From Pedobacter cryophilus (GTDB taxonomy: Bacteria > Bacteroidota > Bacteroidia > Sphingobacteriales > Sphingobacteriaceae): a DNA stretch of 64,000 nt. The stretch lies in NCBI RefSeq assembly GCF_005116455.1, contig NZ_SWBP01000004.1, forward strand, positions 62,001 through 126,000. Direction: 5' to 3'. Each line of letters starts with the position of its first letter. The stretch's first letter is position 1. A program made the translations under genes and the position numbers. Of the stretch, positions 35,541-44,169 are shown in pieces. Below the pieces are notes generated by a model. That model saw nothing but the letters and a program-made list of their open reading frames with translations. It was not told the origin of the DNA and ran no database searches.

Positions 35541-38500
35541 CGTATTAAATGTATTGGGCCTGTTCTTATTTTTGTTCCTGTATTGTATTTCATGCCTTTC
35601 CACTCGCTTCCGTCTATAAATTTCGCATAAACATTCCAAATGTAAACGCCTTGTGGTGCAGGTTGGCCCATCATGCTTCCATCCCAGCTTTCAGTGGGAA
35701 TTCCATCTTCATCTAATAAAGTGCTTTCCCAAATCATTACGCCCCACTTATTAAAGATTTTTATAGCATATTCTGCTATACCAGATCCTTTGACCTTAAA
35801 AGTTCTTAACTCTTGTTTCTCACTGCCAGGTTCAAAAGCATTTGGGATAAATAAATAGCCAGGTACTCCGTTAATTCTTAAGTTTTTAGAAATGGTATCG
35901 GCACAGTTTTCTTTGTTAAATACAATTAATTGTACTTTATAAGATCCTGTGTCTGCATAAGTATAAGAAGGATTTTCTTCTGTTGATTTTTTGCCATTAC
36001 CAAAATCCCAAATAAATTTTACAGGAGTGCCAGTGCTCTTGTTTTTGAAAGCAAAAGTATAATCAGGGATTTTAATGATGCTATCTGGTAAAACTTCAAA
36101 ATCTGATTTTGGCGGAGCGGTAATGGTGATATAGTTTACTTTAACAGTAGTGTCGCTACAACCATATAAACCATAAGTAATTAATTTTACACTAAAAGGA
36201 GAGTTTTGATAATTAAATGTATGAATTGGGTTTTTACTTGATGAAAAAGAGCCATCTCCAAAATCCCATAAATAGCTGTTAGCATTGACAGAAAGGTTTT
36301 CAAATGCGACTTCTATTTGAGTACAGCCTTGAGTTTTATTAGCTATAAAAGCCGCTTTGGTTACAGGTGCAATATTAATATTTACAAAGCTAGTGTCTTT
36401 GCAAAATCCGTTTGATGCAATTAATCTTAAAACGTAAGTGCCGGGTATGCCGTAGGTATGAGTAGGAGAGGCACTGTTACTTTCTGGAGTTGCATCACCA
36501 AAATTCCAAACATAAGAACTAGCACCAATGCTTTTGTTTAAAGTTTTAAGATCGAGTTTTCCATTGCAGCTAATGCTATCATTTACTGTAAAAATAGCAA
36601 CAGGTTTAGGATGGGTGCTGATCACTCTTTCTAAGCTATCTATTTTACAGCCATAAATATTAGCAGCAACTAATTTCAAAGTGTAACTTTTGTTAGGTAT
36701 GGATAATAATAGGGAAGAAGGTTCACGCTCTGTAGATACCAAAACATTATCTAAATACCATTTAAACTGATCTGCAAATGTAGATTGATTTGTTGTTTTA
36801 GCTATAAATGGAGAGCAATCAATAGTTTTAGATAAAACAAATTGAGCTTTAGGTAAAGGATTAAATTGGATAGTATGTTTTACCGTATCTGGGCAGCCAA
36901 TAGTAGTTAGCGCTACTAATTTTACCTCATAAATGTAGGGTAAAATTACATTAGAAGGGGTGTTGAAAGTATAATCTAGGTCTTTTTGATTAGAGATTAA
37001 AGTATTATTAATATACCATTTATAACTAACTAATCCAAGCCCTGAGTAAGTGGTTTTGTTGCTGAAACTTAATTTGCCTGATGGGCCACAAATCAGAGTA
37101 TCTGCAGTAGTAAATTCAGCTATTGGAGATTCGGTAATTGTGATGAATTGTTTGGTAGAATCTATACATCCAGTTTGATTATAAGCTATAGATTTAACAA
37201 TATATAAACCAGGTTTGGTAAAAGTATGGCTACTAGAATAGCCTTGAGTAATATTATTTAGGCTTCCCTCATCACCAAAATACCATTCTACTCCACCAGA
37301 TGCATTTGCGGGTGTAGCATTAACTTTTAGGGTGAAAGGTGCGCAATTTAACACATTGGCATTGGTGCTAAAAGTGGCAATGGGTTGGTTAAGAATGGAA
37401 ACAGTTTGTGTTCCTGATACGCTGCAAATGGTGCCGTCAGGATACGTTTGTATAGCGGTTAGCTTCACAAGAAAATCTCCAGATTGTTTATAAGCATGTT
37501 TTGGAGAAATTTCATTACTGGTAAATCCATCTCCAAAATCCCATATAAAAGTGAAATTGGAGGGAGAACTGTTTGTGAAAATCACTTCATTTCCAACGCA
37601 ATATTGTAATTTATCTGATTTAAATGAAACCGTGGGTTGATCATAAACCACAACGGTTTCTGTAGTTATAGCTGTGGAACATCCATTAGATGCCGTTAAT
37701 TTAATCACGTAAGTACCTGGTTTTTTAAATGTATGCAACATAAAGCCAGGTACCTCACTACTTGTAGCCGTACTGCCGTCATTAAAATCCCATAGAAAAC
37801 TGTTGGCTCCCTCAGAGTTATTAAAAAATTTAACTGAAAATGGAGCACAGCCATAACTGCTGCTTCCGTTTATGACCAATTCTGGTTTAATGGTATTTGG
37901 ATAAACTACAATATCATAAAAAGAAGAATCTATACCGCATTCATTTTGTGCGTACAGTTTTACCGTAAATGTATCTGTTTTGGTAGTTAAGAAAGTGTAA
38001 TCAAAAGATGAATTGTCTGTTTTTACTATTTTTTCTCCGTTACCAAAATCAAAAGTATAGGTGTTTGGAAACCCTTTAGATTGATTGCTGAAGTTTACAG
38101 TTAATGGCGAACAACCAATGGTGATATTGGGAGAAAATACGGCGACTGGTTTTGGTCTTACCGTAACTGAATCTGTAAAAATAGTTTCTCCACAATCTGT
38201 TTTAGCTTTTAAAGTGATAATATAGGTCGTATCTCTACTTAAGGGATGAGGTTGAAAAACTATTGCATTGGGTTGTGCTAAATTAGAAGTAGTTCCGTTG
38301 CCAAAATTCCACTCATAATTACCTCCATTTAATGGTAAGGAGGTATTTTTGAAATTAACAGTTAATGGTCCGCAGCCTTTTTGTTGGTCTTTTGTAAAGG
38401 ACGCCACTACATTTTTAACAGTAGTAAAACTTATTTCTTTACTATCATTATTACACCCAAATTTGCTTTGAGCCACCAATTTAATAACAACTGTTTCCCC

Positions 38501-41500
38501 ATCTGTAGTGATGGTATAACCTGGGAAAATAATACCTGTACCAATGCTTACTCCATTTGCAAACCATTCATAAGATGAATTTTTATCTGGATAAGGTGTT
38601 GAGGTAATTACATTTTTAAGGTTAAACGGAATACAAGCACTCACACTATTAGCGGTAAAATCTGCGATCGCATTTGGATAAATGATTATTTTAACTTCAT
38701 TACTAATACTTTTTTGAGTATTAAAGCATTCTGCAGAAGTAACGGTTCTTCTAAAATAAGTATCTGTTAGGAGATTTAAAGGTTGATAATCTGGAGCAGT
38801 TGCGCCATTAATAACCACCCAATTAATATTGTCTGAGCTACTTTCCCATATAAAATTGTAAATGTTATTTCCGCCTGTAGGAGTAGAGCCTAATAGTTTT
38901 TCAATAGGTTTTCCAATACAAATTTCTTGATTTTGAGAAATGGTATTGTTTGCAATAGCAGGTAATACGGTAATTAAGATGGCATTACTTTTTTCTTCGC
39001 AAGGGCCAGAAGTAACCACTCTTCTCAAGTAAACTGTTTGTTGTGCAGTAAAAGTAAGGTCCTTACTAACAGCACCAATTACTGGCTGCCAGTTCGTGTT
39101 ATCTGTACTTTCTTCCCATTTATAGGTATATGATAAATTTCCACCAGTGGGTGTGTCTCCTGTTACAGTAAATTGTTGGCCAAAGCAATAGGTAGCGGCA
39201 TCATTAATTTTATTAATTACAGGGGCATAGTTAATTATACTCACCGTACTTTTAGATGGTGGACAAACACTGTTGCTAATTTCCCACTGAAAAACATAGG
39301 CGCCAATTTGACTGATGTTAACTTTGGTTTTTGGGTCGGCAGCATCTATAAAACTAATGGAAGGACCACTAACTTGAGTCCATCTACCAACGCCGTTTAC
39401 ACTACTATTTCCATCAAGAGTTATAGAGCCCGTATAATTACAAAAGGATTGATTTGCTCCAGCATTTGAAACTTCAACCGCAGGTATAATGGTGATTTTT
39501 GTGATGCTGGAGCTGGCGGTGTCACAAACACCACTTTTTACAATAGCTCTGAAATAGGTGGTCTCATTTAAATTACCCGAGGTATAAGTTTTTGATGCTG
39601 AATTAGGAATCGAAGTCCAGTTAATTTGATTTGTAGAAGATTGCCATTCAGTAACCAAACCTGTTTCTCCTATTAAAGATAAAGGTCCCGAATTATTTCC
39701 CACACATGTTGTGGTTGCTCCGCTACTTGTGCCTCCTATTGAACTTGGATTCACCGTGATTTTTACCGTTGCTGATGTTGATCCACAAGGAGCTAAACCA
39801 GAAATAGTCCATTTTAAATCATAAATCTGCCCATTTTGTAAACCAAATATCTTTGTATTAAATTTTGTATCATCATCAAACGTGATTCCGCTTTGCGATG
39901 ATATTAATGTCCATTTACCTAAGGCTCCTAATGGGTCATTTCCTGATAAAGTAGTTTCACTTACATTACATAATTGCTGATTTGTTCCGGCATTTGCAGC
40001 AACAGCATTAGGGTTAATGGTAATTTTAACAGATGTTGAAGCAATTTCATTACAAGTACCGCTTTTTAAAATTGCTCTAAAGAAAGTGGTATTAATAACG
40101 TTATTATAAGAATATGTTGAAGTTGCTGAATTTGTTATTGAAGTAAAATTTACATTATCGCTACTTTTTTCCCATCTAACTACGTTACCTGTGCTGCCAC
40201 TTAAACTCAGTAGGCCGTTATTGGTTGAAGAACAGTAAGTTTGTGTACCATTTGCAGTGCCCCCAACCGTTAAAGGATCTACAGTGACCGTTTTTACTGC
40301 GGAGTAAACAAGGTTGCTACAATCTATACCAGTACTAGCTACTTTTACCCGATAATATTTTGTAGAGGTTAAATTCGAATCTATAATAGTTGCCTTTTTA
40401 CTATTAATAATGTCTGTCCAAGTAGAATTATTCGGAGATGATTGCCAAGCTATAATTTCCCCAGTAACACCTGTGCTAGTTAAAGTCACGTTACTGCCTA
40501 TACATACTGAATTACTTCCTGTTATAGTTCCTCCAATAGGTTTTGGGTAAACCGTAATTTTTACATTATCCTCAGATTTTGTGCAATTAGCATCATTAGT
40601 TATGGTCCACTTTAATTCATATTCTCCTGCTATTAAACCACTAATAGTTGCATTTTTTGAATTTATGTTGGAAAAAGTTGGATTATTATTTGAGGATGGC
40701 TTACTAATAATTGTCCACGTTCCGGTTTCAAAAGACCTTGTATCGTTTGAATTTCCCTTAAGAAGATAACTGTTATTAGCTAACGGACTTGCTGTATAAT
40801 CACAAACTATACCATCTGCACCAGCGTTTGCGATCGTAATTTCAGGTCTGTTAAAAACGGAAACGGTATCCGAAGTTGCAGGGCAAGGAGCGATGCCATC
40901 GATAGTCCATTTGAAAATATAGTTTTGGCTAACTGTTAAACCCGTAACTTGAGTATTGAATTTAGTGTCATCAACAATTGTATAACCAGTTTTTCCAGAA
41001 GTTTCTATCCATTTTCCTAAAAAAGTTCCAGGATTATTTCCTGCTAATGTAACCGAAGTTTGATTACATAAAGTTTGACTATCGCCAGCCGTAGCAGTTG
41101 GAGAAGATGGATTTACCGAAATTTTAAAGGTGATAGGAGTTCCTGCGCAACCGTTTAAGGTTGGTGTAACCGTAAATGTGGATGTTAGTACTGTATTGCC
41201 TGTATTGGCAGCTACAAAATTCGCAATAGATGTACTTGTGCCAGGTGTTTGAGTTAAACCAATGTTTCCCGTTGTTCTTGTCCAAGTATAAGTAACTCCA
41301 GAAACATTGCCCACATTAGCAAAACTAATGATGCCCGAATTTACACCTCTGCATAAGGTTTTATCTGAAACAGATTGCATTATGGGAATTGGATTTACCG
41401 TTATACTTTTTGTTTGTGTAGTTGTGCCACATTCATTAGTTACTTCCAATTTAACTGCATAGGTGCCTGCGGTAGGGTAGGAGATATTTGCTGGATTTGA

Positions 41501-43519
41501 TACTGTAGATGTTGTAGTATTTGCACCAGTAAAAGTCCATAAATAGGTTGCCAATGTAGAAGAATAGCAATTTTTTGCTACTACGTTAAAACTGGCATTT
41601 GCTCCCACACATACCGATGAGGGCACAGTAAATGTACTAATTACTGGTTTTGCTTTTACTCTGACAGTTTGTGGCGGAGAAGTTGCAGAACAAGTACCAT
41701 CAGAGTTTTTAGTTGTTAAACTGATACTATAATCTCCAGCATTATTAAACTGAAACTCTGGATTTGCTGAGTTGGCGTTAGTATTATTGAGGTAAGTAAA
41801 GTTACTCGTTCCTGCACATCCTTGCGAATCGGTATAAGTTACATTCCAAGTGTAATCATTGTTACCGCAAAGTGGTGTATTAGAATTATTGGTTGCTTTT
41901 ACGGTTAAAGGACCGCAACCTGTTGTTTTGTCTAAATCGAAGGCGGCTGTAGGAGTGGGGTTTACACAGATGGTGTCTTTTTTTATATCTATTCCACAGT
42001 TATTATTGCCACTTATAAGTGAGATTTCATACTTAATGGATGTATTAAATTTAATTTTTATAACATTAGATGCATTATCCCAAAGCGAAGGATCGTTACT
42101 GTTGAAGTCATCACCTAAATTGCCACTAACAATTGTCCAACCATTAGATGGGCTTATTTTCCATACAGACTTACCTGTTGTACACTGCCCTGTTGTTGAA
42201 ACATTATTACTTGTTAAACTTGTATTTACCAAAGTTACTTCTGTATTTATGCAGATTGTTTTTTTGGGAGAAATAGTGAAATTTGATTTAGGTTTTTGAG
42301 ATACATAGATCGGAACAACTGATCCTCCAGAAGATCCACATGGATTTGTTGCAATTACAGATACTGAAAATGAATTATTAAAATTTGTTGAACCGTTATT
42401 ACTTGCTACACCACATGACGTTTTATTAAATGTATGTTTGAATATGTAATCACCATTTGAATTTAAAAGAAGAGGGTGGGTTAGAGTTATTTCAGGAGTT
42501 TGATCATTAACTTTAATTTTATATAATGTACCCTCCGGATTTCCAGAGGTACCAGTAATTGGGAATTCTAAAGTTCCACCTGTACATACAGATGTATTTC
42601 CAGGGTTTCCAATCCCTACAGCTGGATTTCCACCAACAAAAACTTTATACTTTACTGAATCAACACATCCATTTTTTCCAGTTACTACGTATGTTAGAGT
42701 TTTAATTCCAACAGGGTAGGTATGCGTAATAATACTTGAAAAGGTATTAGAGTTGTAATCTTCGCTTCCATCACCCCATTTTATTTGATAGTTGGTGTTG
42801 TCTAATTTTGTTAATGATTGATTACTGAAAGAGAATAAAGAAGGATCAGTTGTGCATTTAACAAAGTAAGCAGATCCTTCGAAATTTTCGATATTTCCAC
42901 CCAATGTCAAATCTGGTAATTGTTTGGTTGTTATTGTTTTAGTGATTACACTATTACAGCCTTCGTTATTGGTTATTGTAAGTTTGACTATAAAATTCTG
43001 ATTGCCGTTACCAGTCGTTCCTATGAATATATGGTTAGGATTTTCAGAATTAGAAGTATTGCTCCCAGAATTAGTGTCTCCAAAATCCCAAAGGTAGCTA
43101 AGGTCAGTATCAGTAGAACTGTTTGTAAATTTAATAGGGATATTACTGCAAACACCATCTATAAATGTAAAATTAGCTATTAGTTGAGGTTCTTCTGTTA
43201 CTGTTACTCTATTCGAGCTTGTTGTTTGTGTACCGCTTTTTACTTCTACAAAATACTCACCTATCGTTGTGGCTGTGTAGCTACTAGCTGTTTGTCCTGT
43301 GATTACTAAATTATTTTTAAACCATTTATAAGTATCTCCAATTTTTGGTGTTATTATCTCTAGTTTTTTAAAACCATTTTTGCCAATACAGGATTGCCCA
43401 ATATAGATTATAGAATCTGAAACTGAAAAAACAGTAGCTGTTTTGGAGGCAAAACCTTCATTCACGCTAAATAGCGTAACCATCAAAAAGAATATAAAAA
43501 AAAGGCAGTTTTTCTTCAT
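35537..43519 (-). CDS. Giant PKD/Ig-like repeat surface adhesin with type B T9SS sorting domain (SprB-like)
   Basis: This is a 2660-residue secreted protein. A signal peptide (about 1-24) is followed by many immunoglobulin-like and PKD repeats; the PKD core WDFGDG or close variants appear at least nine times (YLWDFGDT, YEWNFGNGT, FLWDFNDGS, FIWDFGDGF, YVWNFGDAT, YLWDFGDGS, FIWDFGNGK). A central part repeats Gly/Thr/Ser-rich units with ITVNP endings and CxG starts. The last 100 residues match the gliding-motility-associated type B sorting domain: IPNAFEPGS, IKIFNKWGVMIWES, SWDGSMMGQPAPQGVYIW, then an open charged end. It should cross the outer membrane by T9SS and sit on the surface, with the SprF partner encoded directly after it. 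Confidence 0.93.
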   Translation of the reverse strand: MKKNCLFFIFFLMVTLFSVNEGFASKTATVFSVSDSIIYIGQSCIGKNGFKKLEIITPKIGDTYKWFKNNLVITGQTASSYTATTIGEYFVEVKSGTQTTSSNRVTVTEEPQLIANFTFIDGVCSNIPIKFTNSSTDTDLSYLWDFGDTNSGSNTSNSENPNHIFIGTTGNGNQNFIVKLTITNNEGCNSVITKTITTKQLPDLTLGGNIENFEGSAYFVKCTTDPSLFSFSNQSLTKLDNTNYQIKWGDGSEDYNSNTFSSIITHTYPVGIKTLTYVVTGKNGCVDSVKYKVFVGGNPAVGIGNPGNTSVCTGGTLEFPITGTSGNPEGTLYKIKVNDQTPEITLTHPLLLNSNGDYIFKHTFNKTSCGVASNNGSTNFNNSFSVSVIATNPCGSSGGSVVPIYVSQKPKSNFTISPKKTICINTEVTLVNTSLTSNNVSTTGQCTTGKSVWKISPSNGWTIVSGNLGDDFNSNDPSLWDNASNVIKIKFNTSIKYEISLISGNNNCGIDIKKDTICVNPTPTAAFDLDKTTGCGPLTVKATNNSNTPLCGNNDYTWNVTYTDSQGCAGTSNFTYLNNTNANSANPEFQFNNAGDYSISLTTKNSDGTCSATSPPQTVRVKAKPVISTFTVPSSVCVGANASFNVVAKNCYSSTLATYLWTFTGANTTTSTVSNPANISYPTAGTYAVKLEVTNECGTTTQTKSITVNPIPIMQSVSDKTLCRGVNSGIISFANVGNVSGVTYTWTRTTGNIGLTQTPGTSTSIANFVAANTGNTVLTSTFTVTPTLNGCAGTPITFKISVNPSSPTATAGDSQTLCNQTSVTLAGNNPGTFLGKWIETSGKTGYTIVDDTKFNTQVTGLTVSQNYIFKWTIDGIAPCPATSDTVSVFNRPEITIANAGADGIVCDYTASPLANNSYLLKGNSNDTRSFETGTWTIISKPSSNNNPTFSNINSKNATISGLIAGEYELKWTITNDANCTKSEDNVKITVYPKPIGGTITGSNSVCIGSNVTLTSTGVTGEIIAWQSSPNNSTWTDIINSKKATIIDSNLTSTKYYRVKVASTGIDCSNLVYSAVKTVTVDPLTVGGTANGTQTYCSSTNNGLLSLSGSTGNVVRWEKSSDNVNFTSITNSATSTYSYNNVINTTFFRAILKSGTCNEIASTSVKITINPNAVAANAGTNQQLCNVSETTLSGNDPLGALGKWTLISSQSGITFDDDTKFNTKIFGLQNGQIYDLKWTISGLAPCGSTSATVKITVNPSSIGGTSSGATTTCVGNNSGPLSLIGETGLVTEWQSSTNQINWTSIPNSASKTYTSGNLNETTYFRAIVKSGVCDTASSSITKITIIPAVEVSNAGANQSFCNYTGSITLDGNSSVNGVGRWTQVSGPSISFIDAADPKTKVNISQIGAYVFQWEISNSVCPPSKSTVSIINYAPVINKINDAATYCFGQQFTVTGDTPTGGNLSYTYKWEESTDNTNWQPVIGAVSKDLTFTAQQTVYLRRVVTSGPCEEKSNAILITVLPAIANNTISQNQEICIGKPIEKLLGSTPTGGNNIYNFIWESSSDNINWVVINGATAPDYQPLNLLTDTYFRRTVTSAECFNTQKSISNEVKIIIYPNAIADFTANSVSACIPFNLKNVITSTPYPDKNSSYEWFANGVSIGTGIIFPGYTITTDGETVVIKLVAQSKFGCNNDSKEISFTTVKNVVASFTKDQQKGCGPLTVNFKNTSLPLNGGNYEWNFGNGTTSNLAQPNAIVFQPHPLSRDTTYIITLKAKTDCGETIFTDSVTVRPKPVAVFSPNITIGCSPLTVNFSNQSKGFPNTYTFDFGNGEKIVKTDNSSFDYTFLTTKTDTFTVKLYAQNECGIDSSFYDIVVYPNTIKPELVINGSSSYGCAPFSVKFFNNSEGANSFLWDFNDGSTATSSEVPGFMLHTFKKPGTYVIKLTASNGCSTAITTETVVVYDQPTVSFKSDKLQYCVGNEVIFTNSSPSNFTFIWDFGDGFTSNEISPKHAYKQSGDFLVKLTAIQTYPDGTICSVSGTQTVSILNQPIATFSTNANVLNCAPFTLKVNATPANASGGVEWYFGDEGSLNNITQGYSSSHTFTKPGLYIVKSIAYNQTGCIDSTKQFITITESPIAEFTTADTLICGPSGKLSFSNKTTYSGLGLVSYKWYINNTLISNQKDLDYTFNTPSNVILPYIYEVKLVALTTIGCPDTVKHTIQFNPLPKAQFVLSKTIDCSPFIAKTTNQSTFADQFKWYLDNVLVSTEREPSSLLLSIPNKSYTLKLVAANIYGCKIDSLERVISTHPKPVAIFTVNDSISCNGKLDLKTLNKSIGASSYVWNFGDATPESNSASPTHTYGIPGTYVLRLIASNGFCKDTSFVNINIAPVTKAAFIANKTQGCTQIEVAFENLSVNANSYLWDFGDGSFSSSKNPIHTFNYQNSPFSVKLITYGLYGCSDTTVKVNYITITAPPKSDFEVLPDSIIKIPDYTFAFKNKSTGTPVKFIWDFGNGKKSTEENPSYTYADTGSYKVQLIVFNKENCADTISKNLRINGVPGYLFIPNAFEPGSEKQELRTFKVKGSGIAEYAIKIFNKWGVMIWESTLLDEDGIPTESWDGSMMGQPAPQGVYIWNVYAKFIDGSEWKGMKYNTGTKIRTGPIHLIR

Positions 43520-43558
43520 TCAAGCAATTAATAAATTCTATATGATCACTTGCATTTG

Positions 43559-43584
43559 TAAGTATTCGGTTGTAGGAATACTTA
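43559..43584. promoter_or_regulatory. Inverted repeat upstream of the giant adhesin gene
   Basis: TAAGTATTC (43559-43567) and GAATACTTA (43576-43584) are perfect complements separated by eight bases. The pair lies 40 bases before the ATG at 43519 and has no T-run. It could be an operator or a stem in the mRNA leader. Confidence 0.5.
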
Positions 43585-43761
43585 TTTCATAGATAGCAAT
43601 TTGTAACTTATAGTAGATGTCCTAAGGTAGTTTAATTTCTTAGAGTTCTTTAATTTATTAGCTAAAAAATAATAAGTGGGGATAGATTGTAAAATGATGA
43701 GCGTTTAATCGTTATTTTTTTATCGGGCAGGAAATTTATTTTTTTTGCAGGGTTAAATCTT

Positions 43762-43872
43762 AAATACCACTATCCCGCAGCCCGGATTGTAAGGGCAGCC
43801 GCCCAAGCGGCTGGTTAGCTTTTATTTCAAAAGCTAACGGCACCCCTGCAAAGCCGGAATTTGCCGCCCAAA
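43762..43872. repeat. GC-rich intergenic repeat element
   Basis: A GC-rich island (TATCCCGCAGCCCGGATTG, later GCAAAGCCGGAATTTGCCGCC) with an inner hairpin GTTAGCTTTT/AAAAGCTAAC. It has no reading frame. Its composition sets it apart from the AT-rich flanks and resembles dispersed flavobacterial elements I recall. With the element at 43967 it explains most of the 650 bases between the adhesin and rpsA. Confidence 0.5.
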
Positions 43873-43966
43873 TTCTTAGAATCTGATGAATCAATAAGAA
43901 ACTCAAAAGGGTTTTATAAGCGCCAACTTATTATGAATAGCACCTTCATTTTTTGAATGTAACCAT

Positions 43967-44100
43967 TTAGCTCTGTGACCTCCGTGTGCTCTGTGGTTAA
44001 AATTTCACCATCACGCATAAAACACCTTATTTTATTATTTTTCAAAGCAATCACTGCATGTTTATTTATCACCACAGAGATCGCAGAGTTCACAGAGAAA
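43967..44100. repeat. AACCACAGAG/CTCTGTGGTT repeat copy
   Basis: It starts AGCTCTGTGACCTCCGTGTG and CTCTGTGGTTAAAA and ends with TCACCACAGAGATCGCAGAG and TTCACAGAGA, so the ends are inverted copies around a 60-base spacer. The words match those of the tandem array at 7673-8370. Confidence 0.8.
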
Positions 44101-44109
44101 AAAATAGAA

Positions 44110-44148
44110 CCACAAAAAAAATCCCCTCAGTTTGCACCAAGGGGATTT
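44110..44148 (-). terminator. Rho-independent terminator of rpsA
   Basis: On the minus strand AAATCCCCT (44148-44140) pairs with AGGGGATTT (44127-44119), followed by a run of seven or more T. It lies 22 bases after the rpsA stop. Confidence 0.93.
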
Positions 44149-44169
44149 AAATATTTAAAAGAATGAAAA

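Noticed and set aside
35541-35639. Longer N-terminus for the SprF/PorP protein
   Set aside because: It would put 33 charged residues before a perfect signal peptide; the ATG at 35540 overlaps the upstream stop.
41859-42299. 146-codon plus-strand frame inside the giant adhesin
   Set aside because: It is antisense to the adhesin gene, which has clear domain content throughout; no family match.
43975-44166. Plus-strand reading frame of 63 codons before rpsA
   Set aside because: It lies within the AACCACAGAG repeat and the rpsA terminator.
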